Shown piece after piece: positions 46,651 through 56,658 of a stretch of 64,000 bases of DNA. The translations under genes were made by a program, and so were the position numbers. This DNA comes from Bacteroidota bacterium (GTDB lineage: Bacteria > Bacteroidota > Bacteroidia > Chitinophagales > Chitinophagaceae): contig JADJSG010000004.1 of the NCBI GenBank assembly GCA_016711825.1, forward strand, positions 124,001 to 188,000, given 5' to 3'. The notes beneath the pieces are model-generated. The model was not told where the DNA came from. It searched no databases and saw only the letters and a list, made by a program, of their open reading frames with translations. How positions within the stretch are numbered: position 1 is the stretch's first letter; each line of letters begins with the position of its first letter.

Positions 46651-46685
46651 GATTGGAGATTGGAGATTGGAGATTGGAGATTGGA
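46651..46685 (+). repeat. Heptanucleotide tandem repeat (GATTGGA x5)
   Basis: Five perfect head-to-tail copies of GATTGGA begin at the base after the queA stop codon. Such 7-bp arrays are prone to slippage. No gene is inside. Confidence 0.95.
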
Positions 46686-46784
46686 ATGGGTAAAAATGAT
46701 AACTTAAGGAAATAGGTATTTTAAATAAAATATTGGCAACAATAAGTATCTAAAATCAGCAGGAATTAAATACTCATTTTATTT

Positions 46785-46792
46785 TACCTTTG
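46785..46792 (+). promoter_or_regulatory. Bacteroidota -7 promoter box for the ALDH7 gene
   Basis: TACCTTTG followed by CGGC, a perfect TAnnTTTG match 19 bp before the ATG at 46812. Confidence 0.65.
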
Positions 46793-46811
46793 CGGCTCTT
46801 AAAACAATTTT

Positions 46812-48338
46812 ATGCAAAAAACACTCAAGCAACTCAATATACTTAAAAACAATGCAGGTACTTCTACAGGTAGCAAATGGTACGACAGTAAAAGTGAAAA
46901 TCTCAACAGCATATCTCCTGTAGATGGCAAATTGATTGCGACTGTAAAATCAACATCTAAAAATGATTATGAAAAAGTAGTACTTGCTGCACAAAAAGCA
47001 TTCATTGCTTGGAGACAAGTACCTGCGCCAAAACGTGGTGAAGTGGTTAGACAAATAGGTGATGAATTGCGTAAAAGCAAACAGGCATTGGGTGAATTGG
47101 TAAGCTATGAAATGGGTAAAAGTTTACAAGAAGGTTTAGGCGAAGTACAAGAAATGATCGACATCTGTGATTTTGCGGTTGGGCTCAGTCGACAATTGTA
47201 TGGCCTTACCATGCATAGTGAACGACCAGGTCATCGTATGTATGAACAATATCATCCCTTAGGCATTACGGGTATCATTTCTGCATTTAATTTCCCCGTA
47301 GCAGTATGGAGTTGGAATACTGCACTGGCTTGGGTTTGTGGTGATGTTTGCATTTGGAAGCCCTCTGAAAAAGCGCCCCTTTGCAGTATTGCATGTCAAC
47401 AAATCATCGCAAAAGTATTTAAGAAAAATGAAGTTCCTGAAGGGGTAAGTTGCGTAATCAATGGAGGTAGAGAAGTAGGAGAATGGCTTACAAAAGATAC
47501 CCGAATTCCATTAATCTCTGCTACCGGTAGCACACGCATGGGTAAAGCAGTTGGGGCTGTTGTTGGTGAAAGACTAGGCCGAAGTTTATTAGAATTAGGA
47601 GGCAACAATGCCATCATTATTACCGAACATGCCGATTTAGACATGTCGTTGATAGGGGCGGTATTTGGGGCTGTAGGTACAGCAGGACAACGTTGTACAA
47701 GCACAAGAAGATTGATCATTCAGGAAAAAGTATATAAAAAATTTACCGACAAACTTGTCAATGCTTATAAACAAATAAAGATTGGTAACCCATTAGATGC
47801 TAAAAACCATGTAGGACCATTGATTGATACAGATGCCGTAGCTATGTATGTAAAAGCCATTGAGATGGCTCAGGCAGAAGGAGCTAAAGTATTAGTGCCA
47901 GGTGGTGTATTAAAAGGCAAAGGCTATGAAAGTGGTTGCTATGTAAAACCTTGTGTGATAGAAGCAAAAAACAATATGCAGATGGTGCAACATGAAACTT
48001 TTGCACCCATACTTTATATCATGAAATACAAAACACTAGATGAAGCTATTGCCATGCAAAATGACGTACCACAGGGACTTTCCTCTGCAATTATGACTGT
48101 AAATATGCGTGAAGCTGAACAATTTTTATCATGTGGTGGTAGTGATTGTGGCATAGCCAATGTGAATATTGGAACAAGCGGTGCAGAAATTGGTGGTGCC
48201 TTTGGGGGTGAAAAAGAAACAGGTGGTGGACGTGAAAGTGGCTCTGATGCATGGAAAGTGTATATGCGTCGTCAAACAAACACGATTAACTACACCAACA
48301 AACTGCCATTAGCTCAAGGCATTCGTTTTGATTTGTAA
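46812..48338 (+). CDS. Aldehyde dehydrogenase, ALDH7 (alpha-aminoadipic semialdehyde dehydrogenase) type
   Basis: 508 residues. Oxidises an aldehyde with NAD(P). The sequence LLELGGNNAIIITEHADLDM with Glu261 and the catalytic Cys295 in GTAGQRCTSTRR are the ALDH7 (antiquitin / AmaB) variants of the family motifs; YHPLGITGIISAFNFPVAVWSWN and GAFGGEKETGGGRESGSDAWK also fit. The likely substrate is 2-aminoadipate 6-semialdehyde in lysine breakdown, though betaine aldehyde and others are known for the group. Single gene with its own promoter box. Confidence 0.93.
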   Translation: MQKTLKQLNILKNNAGTSTGSKWYDSKSENLNSISPVDGKLIATVKSTSKNDYEKVVLAAQKAFIAWRQVPAPKRGEVVRQIGDELRKSKQALGELVSYEMGKSLQEGLGEVQEMIDICDFAVGLSRQLYGLTMHSERPGHRMYEQYHPLGITGIISAFNFPVAVWSWNTALAWVCGDVCIWKPSEKAPLCSIACQQIIAKVFKKNEVPEGVSCVINGGREVGEWLTKDTRIPLISATGSTRMGKAVGAVVGERLGRSLLELGGNNAIIITEHADLDMSLIGAVFGAVGTAGQRCTSTRRLIIQEKVYKKFTDKLVNAYKQIKIGNPLDAKNHVGPLIDTDAVAMYVKAIEMAQAEGAKVLVPGGVLKGKGYESGCYVKPCVIEAKNNMQMVQHETFAPILYIMKYKTLDEAIAMQNDVPQGLSSAIMTVNMREAEQFLSCGGSDCGIANVNIGTSGAEIGGAFGGEKETGGGRESGSDAWKVYMRRQTNTINYTNKLPLAQGIRFDL

Positions 48339-48663
48339 TGCTCAATCTTAAACCCGGGTTTTACATAATAGGCATAAGGTGTAAGTAATAAGGCTAAATA
48401 ATTTTTTGTTATGACTTGAACTTACGAATCAATCGTTTTTCATTTTCTATCGTATCAACCAGATATCTATAAGCGTATATTCTATGTGGTTAGGTAGGTC
48501 AATTTGCAAATACTTTATAAATGTTACAATCCAAATCTATTTTCATTTGCTTTTTGCATGGTATATCATACACGATTCCATTCAAAATTTCATACGTTTC
48601 TGGCAATTGATATCTGATATTAAAATTTATTCAGCAAACTCATAACCTAAACAAAAGAATCCA
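48339..48663. other. Intergenic, 325 bp
   Basis: Gap between the convergent ALDH7 and kelch genes. On the minus strand about 40 codons near 48500-48620 read like protein (RYQLPETYEILNGIVYDIPCKK) but have no start and are preceded by stops, so a gene remnant is possible. No hairpin terminator was found. Confidence 0.3.
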
Positions 48664-50808
48664 TTATCGAATCAGCGAGATATCTCCTTTGATCATTTTG
48701 CTTTTCCCGTTTGCACTATACTCTACCATATAGAAATAGGTGCCTACTTCCATAGGTTTGCCTTTATAATTGCCATCCCAACCTACGGTAATATCGTCTG
48801 TTTTAAATAATAGTTGTCCCCAACGATCATAAATTTCGAAATTTGCCAAATCAAAACCTTCGCCTTTTACTTTAATGGTATTGTTTACAAAGTCGCCATT
48901 GGGTGTAAAAGCATTCGGGATATAAATAATTTCATTTTTGACAATTTCTGCACACTTTGTAATTGAACTCATACAACCCAATGTATTGTATGCATATAAA
49001 GTAAAACAATAGGTACCCGTTTGGCTGAAAGTCATGCTGGCATCTGTTTGAGTAGAAAATGAAGTATTGTTATAATGCCAATCATAGGTAACTGCATTGC
49101 TCGACAAATTGGTTAATGTAAAAGTTGGATTATCTAAATTCGCAGGATTAGGATTGATTACAAAATCTGCAATAGGAAGAGGATATACATAAATGGTAAA
49201 TACAATAGAATCTGTACCCGGACATTTACCCGATTCGATACCCGTAACGGTGTATGTAGTAGTGACTGAAGGATTAAAAACGATTTCTGTAGTATCGAAA
49301 TTGGGTGTGGCCCCTGTAGATGGCGACCATTGAATGGTGGCAGTAGGCGAAATATTAAGCATGGTAGTACTTTCTCCTACACACAAAGCAGTATCTGCAG
49401 GTGGTGTAAGGGTTAATTCGGCTACCAATGAAGCATTGAAACAGGTAGTATCGGGTTGAAAGCGCCATAAGTCATTTGTAATTTCAAGGGTTCCTAATCC
49501 TGCACTGAATCCGCCAAATACCCAAAGGTTGTTTTGCTTGTCGGTCCAAATACCAACGCCCCCTTTACAAGGTATCATGTTAGTAGGTGAAGGTACGCCT
49601 TGTACACCGTAACTACCCGCAGGATTGATGATGGCGGCATTGCTTCCGCTAACCCATGTCCATGTATTGTTGGATGAGTTGTAAAGCCATAAATCATTGT
49701 AGATATTACCAGCTGTTAAACCTTCAAAGCCACCAAATGACCAAAATACTTCAGAACATCCCAGGGTAGAAACCGTTTGGTTTTCGATTCTATAATGCGG
49801 ATAATCAATAACATTGGGGTCGCAATTTAAATTATATAGCCCCCCATCATTGACTAAATTACTGCCCGACACCCATGTCCAGTTGTTGGTAACAGGGTTA
49901 TATTTCCATACATCATTATAATTAGCATTGCTAAAATCTCCCCCTGCAAAAATATAAAAATTACCATCGAGTCCTTTCCATTTGGTATATGAAAGCCTTG
50001 CTGGCGGTAGGTTTGAAGGCGCCTCTATGCCTTTTACACCATAATTTCCGATTCCGTTGGGTACCATATCTCCTTTCATAAAAGTCCATTGGTTGGTCGT
50101 AACATCATATTTCCACATATCATTAAAAACCCCTGAAATGGCATCTTGGCCACCAAAAATCCAAAAATTATTTTGTGCATCCACATAGCTTGATTTGCAC
50201 TCGGCCCTACCCCCTGGTGTATTATTAGTTGCGGGCACCCCTTGCGTGCCATAGATAGGCAACACATTTGAAAGCAAACCACCTTTTACCCATGTCCATT
50301 CATTGGTAGCGATATTGTATTTCCATAAATCTTCTAAAGCGCCTGTTGAAGCAGCATTATCATAACCATATCCTGCAAAAAGCCAAAGGTTGTTGTTGTT
50401 ATCAGTCCAGCAGTTAGCCCCATACCCTCTTGCACTTGGAAAATTATTGACAGAAGGAACTCCCTGAACACCTGATACCCCTACCTGGTTTGCTGGTCCC
50501 TGAGCCCCGCTCACCCATGTCCATTCATTGGTCGACACTGAATAACGCCATAAATCATTGTACAAGTCACCATTCACAACCCCACCAAACAACCACAAAT
50601 CGCCATTTTGGTCGGTCCAATAAGCAGTTTGATAACGTGCGGGTGGTTCATTGGTAGGCGCTGAAACCCCTTTTACCCCATAATTACCCACAGACAAACC
50701 GGTATTACTTCCTTTCATCCATGTCCATACGCCACTTTGTGCTTTCACCTGTAAAGAAGCGAATGCAATGATGATGTATACTAATAAAAATTGAAATCCT
50801 TGTTTCAT
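48664..50808 (-). CDS. Secreted kelch-repeat protein with type B (CHU_C) T9SS sorting domain
   Basis: 714 residues. Signal peptide MKQGFQFLLVYIIIAFASLQVKAQ. About six kelch blades follow, each with a WTWV.G...GNYGVKGV-like entry, PPARY/SARGY turn, and DLWLFGG / NDLWRY strand pair (about 25-440), forming a beta-propeller. Next are an Ig/PKD-like part (about 450-620, DWHYNNTSF, YCFTLYAYNTLGC) and a gliding-motility C-terminal domain (IPNAFTPNGDFVNNTI, FEIYDRWGQLLF, GTYFYMVEY), the type B T9SS signal. The product is expected at the cell surface or released. Ligand unknown. Single gene. Confidence 0.9.
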   Translation of the reverse strand: MKQGFQFLLVYIIIAFASLQVKAQSGVWTWMKGSNTGLSVGNYGVKGVSAPTNEPPARYQTAYWTDQNGDLWLFGGVVNGDLYNDLWRYSVSTNEWTWVSGAQGPANQVGVSGVQGVPSVNNFPSARGYGANCWTDNNNNLWLFAGYGYDNAASTGALEDLWKYNIATNEWTWVKGGLLSNVLPIYGTQGVPATNNTPGGRAECKSSYVDAQNNFWIFGGQDAISGVFNDMWKYDVTTNQWTFMKGDMVPNGIGNYGVKGIEAPSNLPPARLSYTKWKGLDGNFYIFAGGDFSNANYNDVWKYNPVTNNWTWVSGSNLVNDGGLYNLNCDPNVIDYPHYRIENQTVSTLGCSEVFWSFGGFEGLTAGNIYNDLWLYNSSNNTWTWVSGSNAAIINPAGSYGVQGVPSPTNMIPCKGGVGIWTDKQNNLWVFGGFSAGLGTLEITNDLWRFQPDTTCFNASLVAELTLTPPADTALCVGESTTMLNISPTATIQWSPSTGATPNFDTTEIVFNPSVTTTYTVTGIESGKCPGTDSIVFTIYVYPLPIADFVINPNPANLDNPTFTLTNLSSNAVTYDWHYNNTSFSTQTDASMTFSQTGTYCFTLYAYNTLGCMSSITKCAEIVKNEIIYIPNAFTPNGDFVNNTIKVKGEGFDLANFEIYDRWGQLLFKTDDITVGWDGNYKGKPMEVGTYFYMVEYSANGKSKMIKGDISLIR

Positions 50809-50873
50809 CCTACGTTGATTTTGTTATAAATATAATTCCTTTTGTGATTAAGACGTAGAATTTTTATATTTTG

Positions 50874-51890
50874 TTAATCAATTCCCCTGATTTTTCTGAC
50901 CAATTGCGCAAATGCTTCTTTGAATTTCATTTCTTCATTGGATGGTTGATGAGCATCCATTATCCATTCCCCATTTTGTTGATACAATTTATAATAAAAT
51001 AAAAAGGTTTCTTTGGGGGCTGTTTTGTCTAAATCACCTCTTCCAAATTTAGGGATAAACACTTCTAAGGTATCTTGATTTTTTAAAGTAAAACAATAAC
51101 CTTGACTAAACCAGGTGAGCATGGCGGCATCTTTACTTTCGCAGTTTTCCAGTAAGGATTGGTTGATTGGGTATGAACGCCACACAATAGGTTTGTTATG
51201 TTGAAACAATGAATACTCGCCAATTTTAAGGATACTGTCGCTGTTGACAATACTGTACCACAGAAAATTATTTAAGATGGTTGGGTTGGTCATATAGTTT
51301 TGATAGGATATATGATTTTCCTGCAACGATTTTTCGAAATGGTTATTGACAATGCTTTTATTAATAAAAGTCATACCCAGATAGCAAATGGTATAAATCA
51401 AACTTGAACGCATCAATGTGATACGTTGACGACTTTCATTTTTGTAACATAATGCAATCACAACCAATATCAAAATGGGTAAGGTAAAAATTAAATCGGC
51501 AATAGCTATATTATTGAGCGATACCAACTTACGCGAAAAGGGAAGAAAAATACGTGTACCGTAATTTGTGCAAATATCAAGCAATGAGTGACCCCAAAGA
51601 CAAGCAATCCACAGTATAAACCATTGTTTGTACGAAACCGTTTTTTTAAAAAGTAGGTAGCAAATCCATGCCATCGGAAATGCAGTGAGTAATTCTACAA
51701 AAAAAGAATGGGTATAGCTTCGATGATAAAGTATGTATTTGCGAGGATCGTTTAAACCTGAATATAACAAATCGAAATCAGGGAATGTTTTAGCAAAAGC
51801 GCCTATCCAAGCTGCTTTTCGCCCGATTTTTTTGCCCAAAATCCGATCCCCAATGGCTGCGCCTAATACAATATGAGTTAATGAATCCAA
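50874..51890 (-). CDS. YdjM/DUF457-type membrane metal-dependent hydrolase
   Basis: 338 residues. Begins MDSLTHIVLGAAIGD, the family's opening His-containing segment, followed by FPDFDLLYSG and YHRSYTHSFF, which supply the predicted metal-binding His and Asp residues. Several membrane helices fill about 55-200; the last ~140 residues are soluble. Inner-membrane protein, substrate unknown. It starts 16 bp after the DUF3667 gene, so the pair is probably one transcript. Confidence 0.88.
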   Translation of the reverse strand: MDSLTHIVLGAAIGDRILGKKIGRKAAWIGAFAKTFPDFDLLYSGLNDPRKYILYHRSYTHSFFVELLTAFPMAWICYLLFKKTVSYKQWFILWIACLWGHSLLDICTNYGTRIFLPFSRKLVSLNNIAIADLIFTLPILILVVIALCYKNESRQRITLMRSSLIYTICYLGMTFINKSIVNNHFEKSLQENHISYQNYMTNPTILNNFLWYSIVNSDSILKIGEYSLFQHNKPIVWRSYPINQSLLENCESKDAAMLTWFSQGYCFTLKNQDTLEVFIPKFGRGDLDKTAPKETFLFYYKLYQQNGEWIMDAHQPSNEEMKFKEAFAQLVRKIRGID

Positions 51891-51906
51891 TGTAGCTAAT
51901 GTATGT

Positions 51907-52866
51907 TTAAAAGAAAATGAAAATAATAAAAAGTAAAACTAAGAAAGCAATGATAAAGGCAAAGAGATAAAGCAATAACAATAAAAATAGCTTTATAAAA
52001 ATTTTCCAGGCTGGTGAGGGATACACCTTTTTCAGGGAGATAAATAAGTAAATGGGTAAGCCGGCAAAAAGGCCTATGGTCGTGATGGTATCGAAGGTAT
52101 CGTTCGACCAAATATTGATGAGTAGGATATTTACAAGAATCATTAAAAAAAGCATGCAATGAAAATGAACGCTAAAAATCAGATGGTCAACATAAAACAA
52201 TTTTTGTTTGCGAAACAAGAAAGCGAGAAACATTGCAAATAAAGGCAATAGTAAAAAAAACACTTTTGAAAAATGGTGTTGGAGTTGTTCACCTATATCA
52301 TTTGAATGTGAAAATGATTTACGTCTGATACGTGTAACAAAAAATCCATCTCTTTTTGCAGGGGGTAATGATTGTTGCACAGAGTCATAAGCCTCCCTTG
52401 TAGGCTCATTGGGGGTAAGGTTACCGATACCAATCCTATTTTCACCATCGGCAGTATTGATACCGACCAGTGTTTTTTTATAGGCAATGAGCGAATCTTG
52501 TTGTTGTTTGGTGAGAGGCTTTTGTACAATCTTCTTTTTTTCATCAGAATCATTTGACATCGCTACCAAAAAGAAAACCGTGGTAATAAAAATATACAAT
52601 TGAAGTGGGTTTAAATACTTCACCCGCTTACCTTGTATATATTCAATGGTAGCTAAACCGGGCTTCATAAATAAAGTTTTGATGGTCAGCCAAAACTTAT
52701 TGTCGTAATGAAAATAATCACCCACAAAGTGAACAACCATATGCATAAAAGAGTCTTTGTGCAAAAATGCTTTTTGACCACATTGTGCACAAAACTTACC
52801 TATCAATGGATAGCCACAGTTTAAACAGTTTTCTTCTTTATGATATTCTTTTCTTTTAAATGCCAT
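51907..52866 (-). CDS. DUF3667 zinc-ribbon membrane protein
   Basis: 319 residues from ATG 52866 (MAFKRKEYH); the 28-codon upstream extension is not family-like. N-terminal zinc ribbon CLNCGYPLIGKFCAQCGQK (two CxxC pairs, about 15-33), then the DUF3667 motif HFVGDYFHYDNKFWLTIKTLFMKPG and YIQGKRVKYLNPLQLYIF leading into the first membrane helix. Further helices fill the C-terminal half. Function unknown; typical of Bacteroidota. First gene of the two-gene unit with the YdjM-like protein. Confidence 0.88.
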   Translation of the reverse strand: MAFKRKEYHKEENCLNCGYPLIGKFCAQCGQKAFLHKDSFMHMVVHFVGDYFHYDNKFWLTIKTLFMKPGLATIEYIQGKRVKYLNPLQLYIFITTVFFLVAMSNDSDEKKKIVQKPLTKQQQDSLIAYKKTLVGINTADGENRIGIGNLTPNEPTREAYDSVQQSLPPAKRDGFFVTRIRRKSFSHSNDIGEQLQHHFSKVFFLLLPLFAMFLAFLFRKQKLFYVDHLIFSVHFHCMLFLMILVNILLINIWSNDTFDTITTIGLFAGLPIYLFISLKKVYPSPAWKIFIKLFLLLLLYLFAFIIAFLVLLFIIFIFF

Positions 52867-53033
52867 TAGACAGTAAATGTAATTTCTTTTCAGAAAAAAA
52901 ATGGAAATTATAGCATGTTTATAGCAATAATACTGAAACAAAGTCAGCAATACTCAACATTTCATGACATTATTACCCACAATTACAGATTGGATTCAAT
53001 TTTGCAACATGCTTTGGAAATAACAGATACGAT

Positions 53034-55637
53034 ATGAATTTAAACAATTTTACCATCAAAGCCCAAGAGGCGATAGCTGCCGCTCAGCAACTTGCTTTTA
53101 ATCAAAAAAACCAGCAAATCGAAACTGCCCATCTATTGAAAGCGATGTTAGACGATGAAAATAATTCAATTTCTTTTTTACTGAAAAAAAATGATGCCAA
53201 TATCAGTTTTATTGAGCAAAAGCTTCAGGAAATATTACCTAAAATACCTACCATCCAAAGTGGGGAAGGTGGACAGATTATATCTCGTGAAGTCAATCAA
53301 ACCGTATTGAAAGCAGGTTCTTATTTAAAAGATTTTGGGGATGAATTTATTACCCCCGAACATTTATTGATGGGACTGATGAGTAATAATGATAGTATAA
53401 GTCATTTATTGAAAGATGCAGGTTTGAATGAAAAAACCCTCAAAAAATCAATTCAGGAAATACGTAAAGGAAGTACAGTAAATTCGCAAAGTAGTGATAG
53501 CAGTTACCAGTCATTAAAAAAATATGCCAATAACCTCAATGAAATGGCAGCCAATGGCAAACTCGATCCTGTAATTGGTCGGGATGAAGAAATCAGAAGA
53601 ACCCTCCATATTCTTTCAAGAAGAAGTAAAAACAATCCGATACTTGTAGGCGAACCTGGGGTAGGTAAAACAGCCATTGTAGAAGGACTCGCTCACCGAA
53701 TCATTAATGGCGATGTACCCGAAAATTTGAAAAGCAAAGTCATCTTTGCCCTTGATATGGGTTTGCTCATTGCAGGTGCTAAATACAAGGGAGAATTTGA
53801 AGAACGTTTAAAAGCGGTGATTAAAGAAGTAACAGATAGTGATGGCGAAATCATTTTGTTTATTGATGAAATACACACCCTTGTAGGTGCTGGTGGAGGA
53901 GGTGAAGGTGCTATGGATGCTGCCAACATTTTAAAACCTGCGCTTGCAAGAGGCGAACTGAGAGCAATTGGCGCAACCACCCTCAGTGAATACCAAAAAT
54001 ATTTTGAAAAAGACAAAGCCCTAGAGCGCCGTTTTCAACGCGTGATGATTGATGAACCAAGTATTGAAGATGCTATTTCAATTTTAAGAGGACTTAAAGA
54101 CCGATATGAAAACCATCATCATGTACAAATAAAAGATGAAGCAATTATCGCTGCAGTAGAACTTTCGAGTAGATATATATCAGACCGATTTTTACCCGAC
54201 AAAGCCATCGATTTGATTGATGAAAGTGCCGCCAAACTAAAACTCGAAATCAATTCGATGCCTGAAGAACTGGATGAACTGGAACGTAGATTGCGACAAT
54301 TGGAAATAGAAAGAGAAGCTATTAAACGTGAAAATGATGAAAAGAAATTGTTGGAACTGGGTAAAGAAATTGCCAACCTTACCGAACAAAGAGATGCATT
54401 TAAAATCAGGTGGCAACATGAAAAAAAAGGGATAGATGATATACAACAAATCAAAACCAATATTGAACAATTACGACAAGAAGCCGATCAGGCAGAACGC
54501 AATGGCGACTTTGGCAAAGTAGCAGAAATCAGGTATGGTAAAATTAAAGAACAAGAAAACCTCTTAAACACAAAAACAGTTCAGTTGGAACAAGAAGGTT
54601 TACAACATAAACGTTTGCTTAAAGAAGAAGTAGATGCGGAAGACATAGCCGAAAATGTAGCACGAGCCACAGGCATACCCGTATCGAGAATGTTGCAAAC
54701 AGAAAAAACAAAATTACTGAATCTTGAAAGCCATTTACACGAGCGCGTAGTTGGGCAGGAAGAAGCCATTACCGCTGTGGCTGATGCTATACGTCGAAGC
54801 AGGGCTGGATTACAGGATGCCCGTAAACCCATAGGTTCATTTATATTTTTAGGCACTACAGGTGTGGGCAAAACAGAGTTGGCCAAAGCATTAGCTGAAT
54901 TTTTGTTTGATGATGAAACCATGATGACAAGGATTGACATGAGTGAATACCAAGAAAAACATAGTGTAAGCAGATTAGTGGGTGCACCTCCGGGATATGT
55001 AGGTTATGATGAAGGTGGTCAATTAACGGAAGCAGTAAGACGCAAACCCTATAGCGTAGTATTGTTTGATGAAATTGAGAAAGCCCATCCAGATGTATTT
55101 AATGTATTGTTGCAAGTGCTTGATGATGGCCGACTGACAGATAATAAAGGAAGGGTGGTGAATTTTAAAAACACCATTATCATCATGACATCCAATATGG
55201 GTAGCCATATTATACAAGCAAATTTTGAAAGCATCAATGCAAAAAACATGGATGAAATAGTTGATAAAACAAAAGTAGAAGTGATGCATTTGTTGAGACA
55301 AACCATTCGTCCCGAGTTTTTAAATCGTATTGATGAAGTGATTATGTTTAAACCGCTGATGAAAAGCGAAATAAAAGGCATTATTCGTATACAATTAAAT
55401 CAGCTTGTAGATAGGCTAAAAGAACAAGATATCAACCTTAGTTTTACAGATTATGCCTTAGATTATCTTTCAGAAAATGGTTTTGACCCACAATATGGAG
55501 CTCGTCCACTCAAAAGATTAATTCAAAAAGAAATTATTAATCTTTTAAGTAAAAAAATCATTGCAGGTGAAATCGACAAAGCTAAACTCGTGATGGTAGA
55601 TGTGTTTGATGGTGTAGTGGTATTGAGAAATGAGTAA
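53034..55637 (+). CDS. clpB: ATP-dependent disaggregase ClpB
   Basis: 867 residues, full length. With DnaK it rescues aggregated proteins after heat stress. Domains: the double N-terminal ClpN repeat (1 to about 145); AAA1 with GEPGVGKT at 206-213; the coiled-coil M-domain (about 400-520, with LDELERRLRQLEIEREAIKRE), which separates ClpB from ClpA/C; and AAA2 with GTTGVGKT at 607-614, then SEYQEKHSVSRLVGAPPGYVGYDEGG. The end has the D2-small region ARPLKRLIQKEI. I found no CIRCE-like operator upstream. Single gene. Confidence 0.98.
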   Translation: MNLNNFTIKAQEAIAAAQQLAFNQKNQQIETAHLLKAMLDDENNSISFLLKKNDANISFIEQKLQEILPKIPTIQSGEGGQIISREVNQTVLKAGSYLKDFGDEFITPEHLLMGLMSNNDSISHLLKDAGLNEKTLKKSIQEIRKGSTVNSQSSDSSYQSLKKYANNLNEMAANGKLDPVIGRDEEIRRTLHILSRRSKNNPILVGEPGVGKTAIVEGLAHRIINGDVPENLKSKVIFALDMGLLIAGAKYKGEFEERLKAVIKEVTDSDGEIILFIDEIHTLVGAGGGGEGAMDAANILKPALARGELRAIGATTLSEYQKYFEKDKALERRFQRVMIDEPSIEDAISILRGLKDRYENHHHVQIKDEAIIAAVELSSRYISDRFLPDKAIDLIDESAAKLKLEINSMPEELDELERRLRQLEIEREAIKRENDEKKLLELGKEIANLTEQRDAFKIRWQHEKKGIDDIQQIKTNIEQLRQEADQAERNGDFGKVAEIRYGKIKEQENLLNTKTVQLEQEGLQHKRLLKEEVDAEDIAENVARATGIPVSRMLQTEKTKLLNLESHLHERVVGQEEAITAVADAIRRSRAGLQDARKPIGSFIFLGTTGVGKTELAKALAEFLFDDETMMTRIDMSEYQEKHSVSRLVGAPPGYVGYDEGGQLTEAVRRKPYSVVLFDEIEKAHPDVFNVLLQVLDDGRLTDNKGRVVNFKNTIIIMTSNMGSHIIQANFESINAKNMDEIVDKTKVEVMHLLRQTIRPEFLNRIDEVIMFKPLMKSEIKGIIRIQLNQLVDRLKEQDINLSFTDYALDYLSENGFDPQYGARPLKRLIQKEIINLLSKKIIAGEIDKAKLVMVDVFDGVVVLRNE

Positions 55638-56067
55638 TACCATCAACACACTAAAAATCGTTCTTCTGTTATTAGTTTAAAGACAATATCTGTAGGCATT
55701 ATACCGATCTGTTTAAGATTAATTATTCAATCATTTGGGCATGTCTTTTCAAAGGGTGATGATTACATATGTTGATGACAAGCATCTTAAACAGTGGATA
55801 TAAAAAAAATTGATTGGCATTGAAAATAATACCGCTTTGATATAAGAAATCGTTTATAAGGCTTTTCACACAATACCCTTAAACAGTATTGGTTCTGATT
55901 TTAAGCACTATCATGTTAATATAAGCATATGGTCTGGTGTAGTAATCAGATGGGTCTCATTTGTTCAGAATATTTTGCAACAAACCTTCACACTTGCTTA
56001 GATGAAAATTTAACTTTTCATCTAAGCATTTTAGTTGTTATTTCACATTGATAAAAAACAAAATTGT
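55638..56067. other. Intergenic, 430 bp
   Basis: Gap between clpB and the secreted protease gene. It holds the 14-bp-stem hairpin at 55995-56028 and a TATACCGAT string at 55700-55708 also seen near 34098. No reading frame is convincing. Confidence 0.5.
55995..56028. promoter_or_regulatory. Long hairpin upstream of the secreted protease gene
   Basis: Perfect 14-bp stem TGCTTAGATGAAAA / TTTTCATCTAAGCA around a TTTAAC loop, ending 39 bp before the ATG at 56068. It lacks a clear U-tract (it continues TTTTAGTTG), so it may be a leader structure or a protein-binding palindrome rather than a simple terminator. Confidence 0.5.
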
Positions 56068-56613
56068 ATGAAACCGCCCATGCTAAAATTCCTATTCGCT
56101 TTGCTGTTTTGTTTTGAAGCAACAGACACTTATAGTCAAAAAATAATGATTGGCAATGAGGTCACCAATAGACTTCTTACTTGGGACGATTTTAAAGGAA
56201 CACCAGATGCAAATTCACCCCATTATGCGGTTACTTATTGGGGTATGATTTACCAATTGAATGGCATCAGAACCTATGGCGATTCGGTACATATCGATGA
56301 GCTGATTGTTGAATTGCGTATGGATACCAAAAAGTCGTGGTGTAAAAAGGAATTTGTAACCGACGATTTACTAAAGCATGAACAAGGGCATTTTGATATT
56401 GGCAAATTATGTCTCAAAGAATTTTTAACCCTTTATCATAATACCACATTTCATAAAAAAGATATGGATGCTACCATGAAAAATATTTTTTACACCACCA
56501 TGCATAAATACGACGAGCTGGGTGTGCAATATGACCGTGAAACCGATCATAGTCAACAAAAAGAAGCCCAGCAACACTGGAACGCTTTTTTTGCAAAATA
56601 TATTGAACAGTGA
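56068..56613 (+). CDS. DUF922 family secreted zinc-dependent protease
   Basis: 181 residues from ATG 56068; an in-frame TTG eleven codons earlier is unlikely. A weak signal peptide ends near DTYSQ. The opening RLLTWDDFKGTPDANSPHYAVTY is the DUF922 mark (W-DF-G.p). The metal site HEQGHFD is at residues 104-110 (HExxH with a downstream Asp), which supports a zinc-peptidase assignment. Target unknown; it acts in the periplasm or outside. Single gene, 45 bp before the helicase gene. Confidence 0.85.
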   Translation: MKPPMLKFLFALLFCFEATDTYSQKIMIGNEVTNRLLTWDDFKGTPDANSPHYAVTYWGMIYQLNGIRTYGDSVHIDELIVELRMDTKKSWCKKEFVTDDLLKHEQGHFDIGKLCLKEFLTLYHNTTFHKKDMDATMKNIFYTTMHKYDELGVQYDRETDHSQQKEAQQHWNAFFAKYIEQ

Positions 56614-56645
56614 GATAATCACTGACAGCTATGCCATTAAACCCT

Positions 56646-56653
56646 TACCTTTG
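56646..56653 (+). promoter_or_regulatory. Bacteroidota -7 promoter box directly at the helicase start
   Basis: TACCTTTG followed by CGGGT and then ATG at 56659. With transcription starting 4-6 nt after the box, the mRNA would begin at or within one or two bases of the start codon, i.e. leaderless. Confidence 0.65.
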
Positions 56654-56658
56654 CGGGT

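Noticed and set aside
48500..48620. Protein-like minus-strand stretch in the gap before the kelch gene
   Set aside because: No start codon and upstream stops; kept only as a possible remnant.
54581..54940. Long minus-strand open frame inside clpB (119 codons)
   Set aside because: It lies wholly inside the AAA2 region of a perfectly conserved clpB and has no family likeness; shadow frame.
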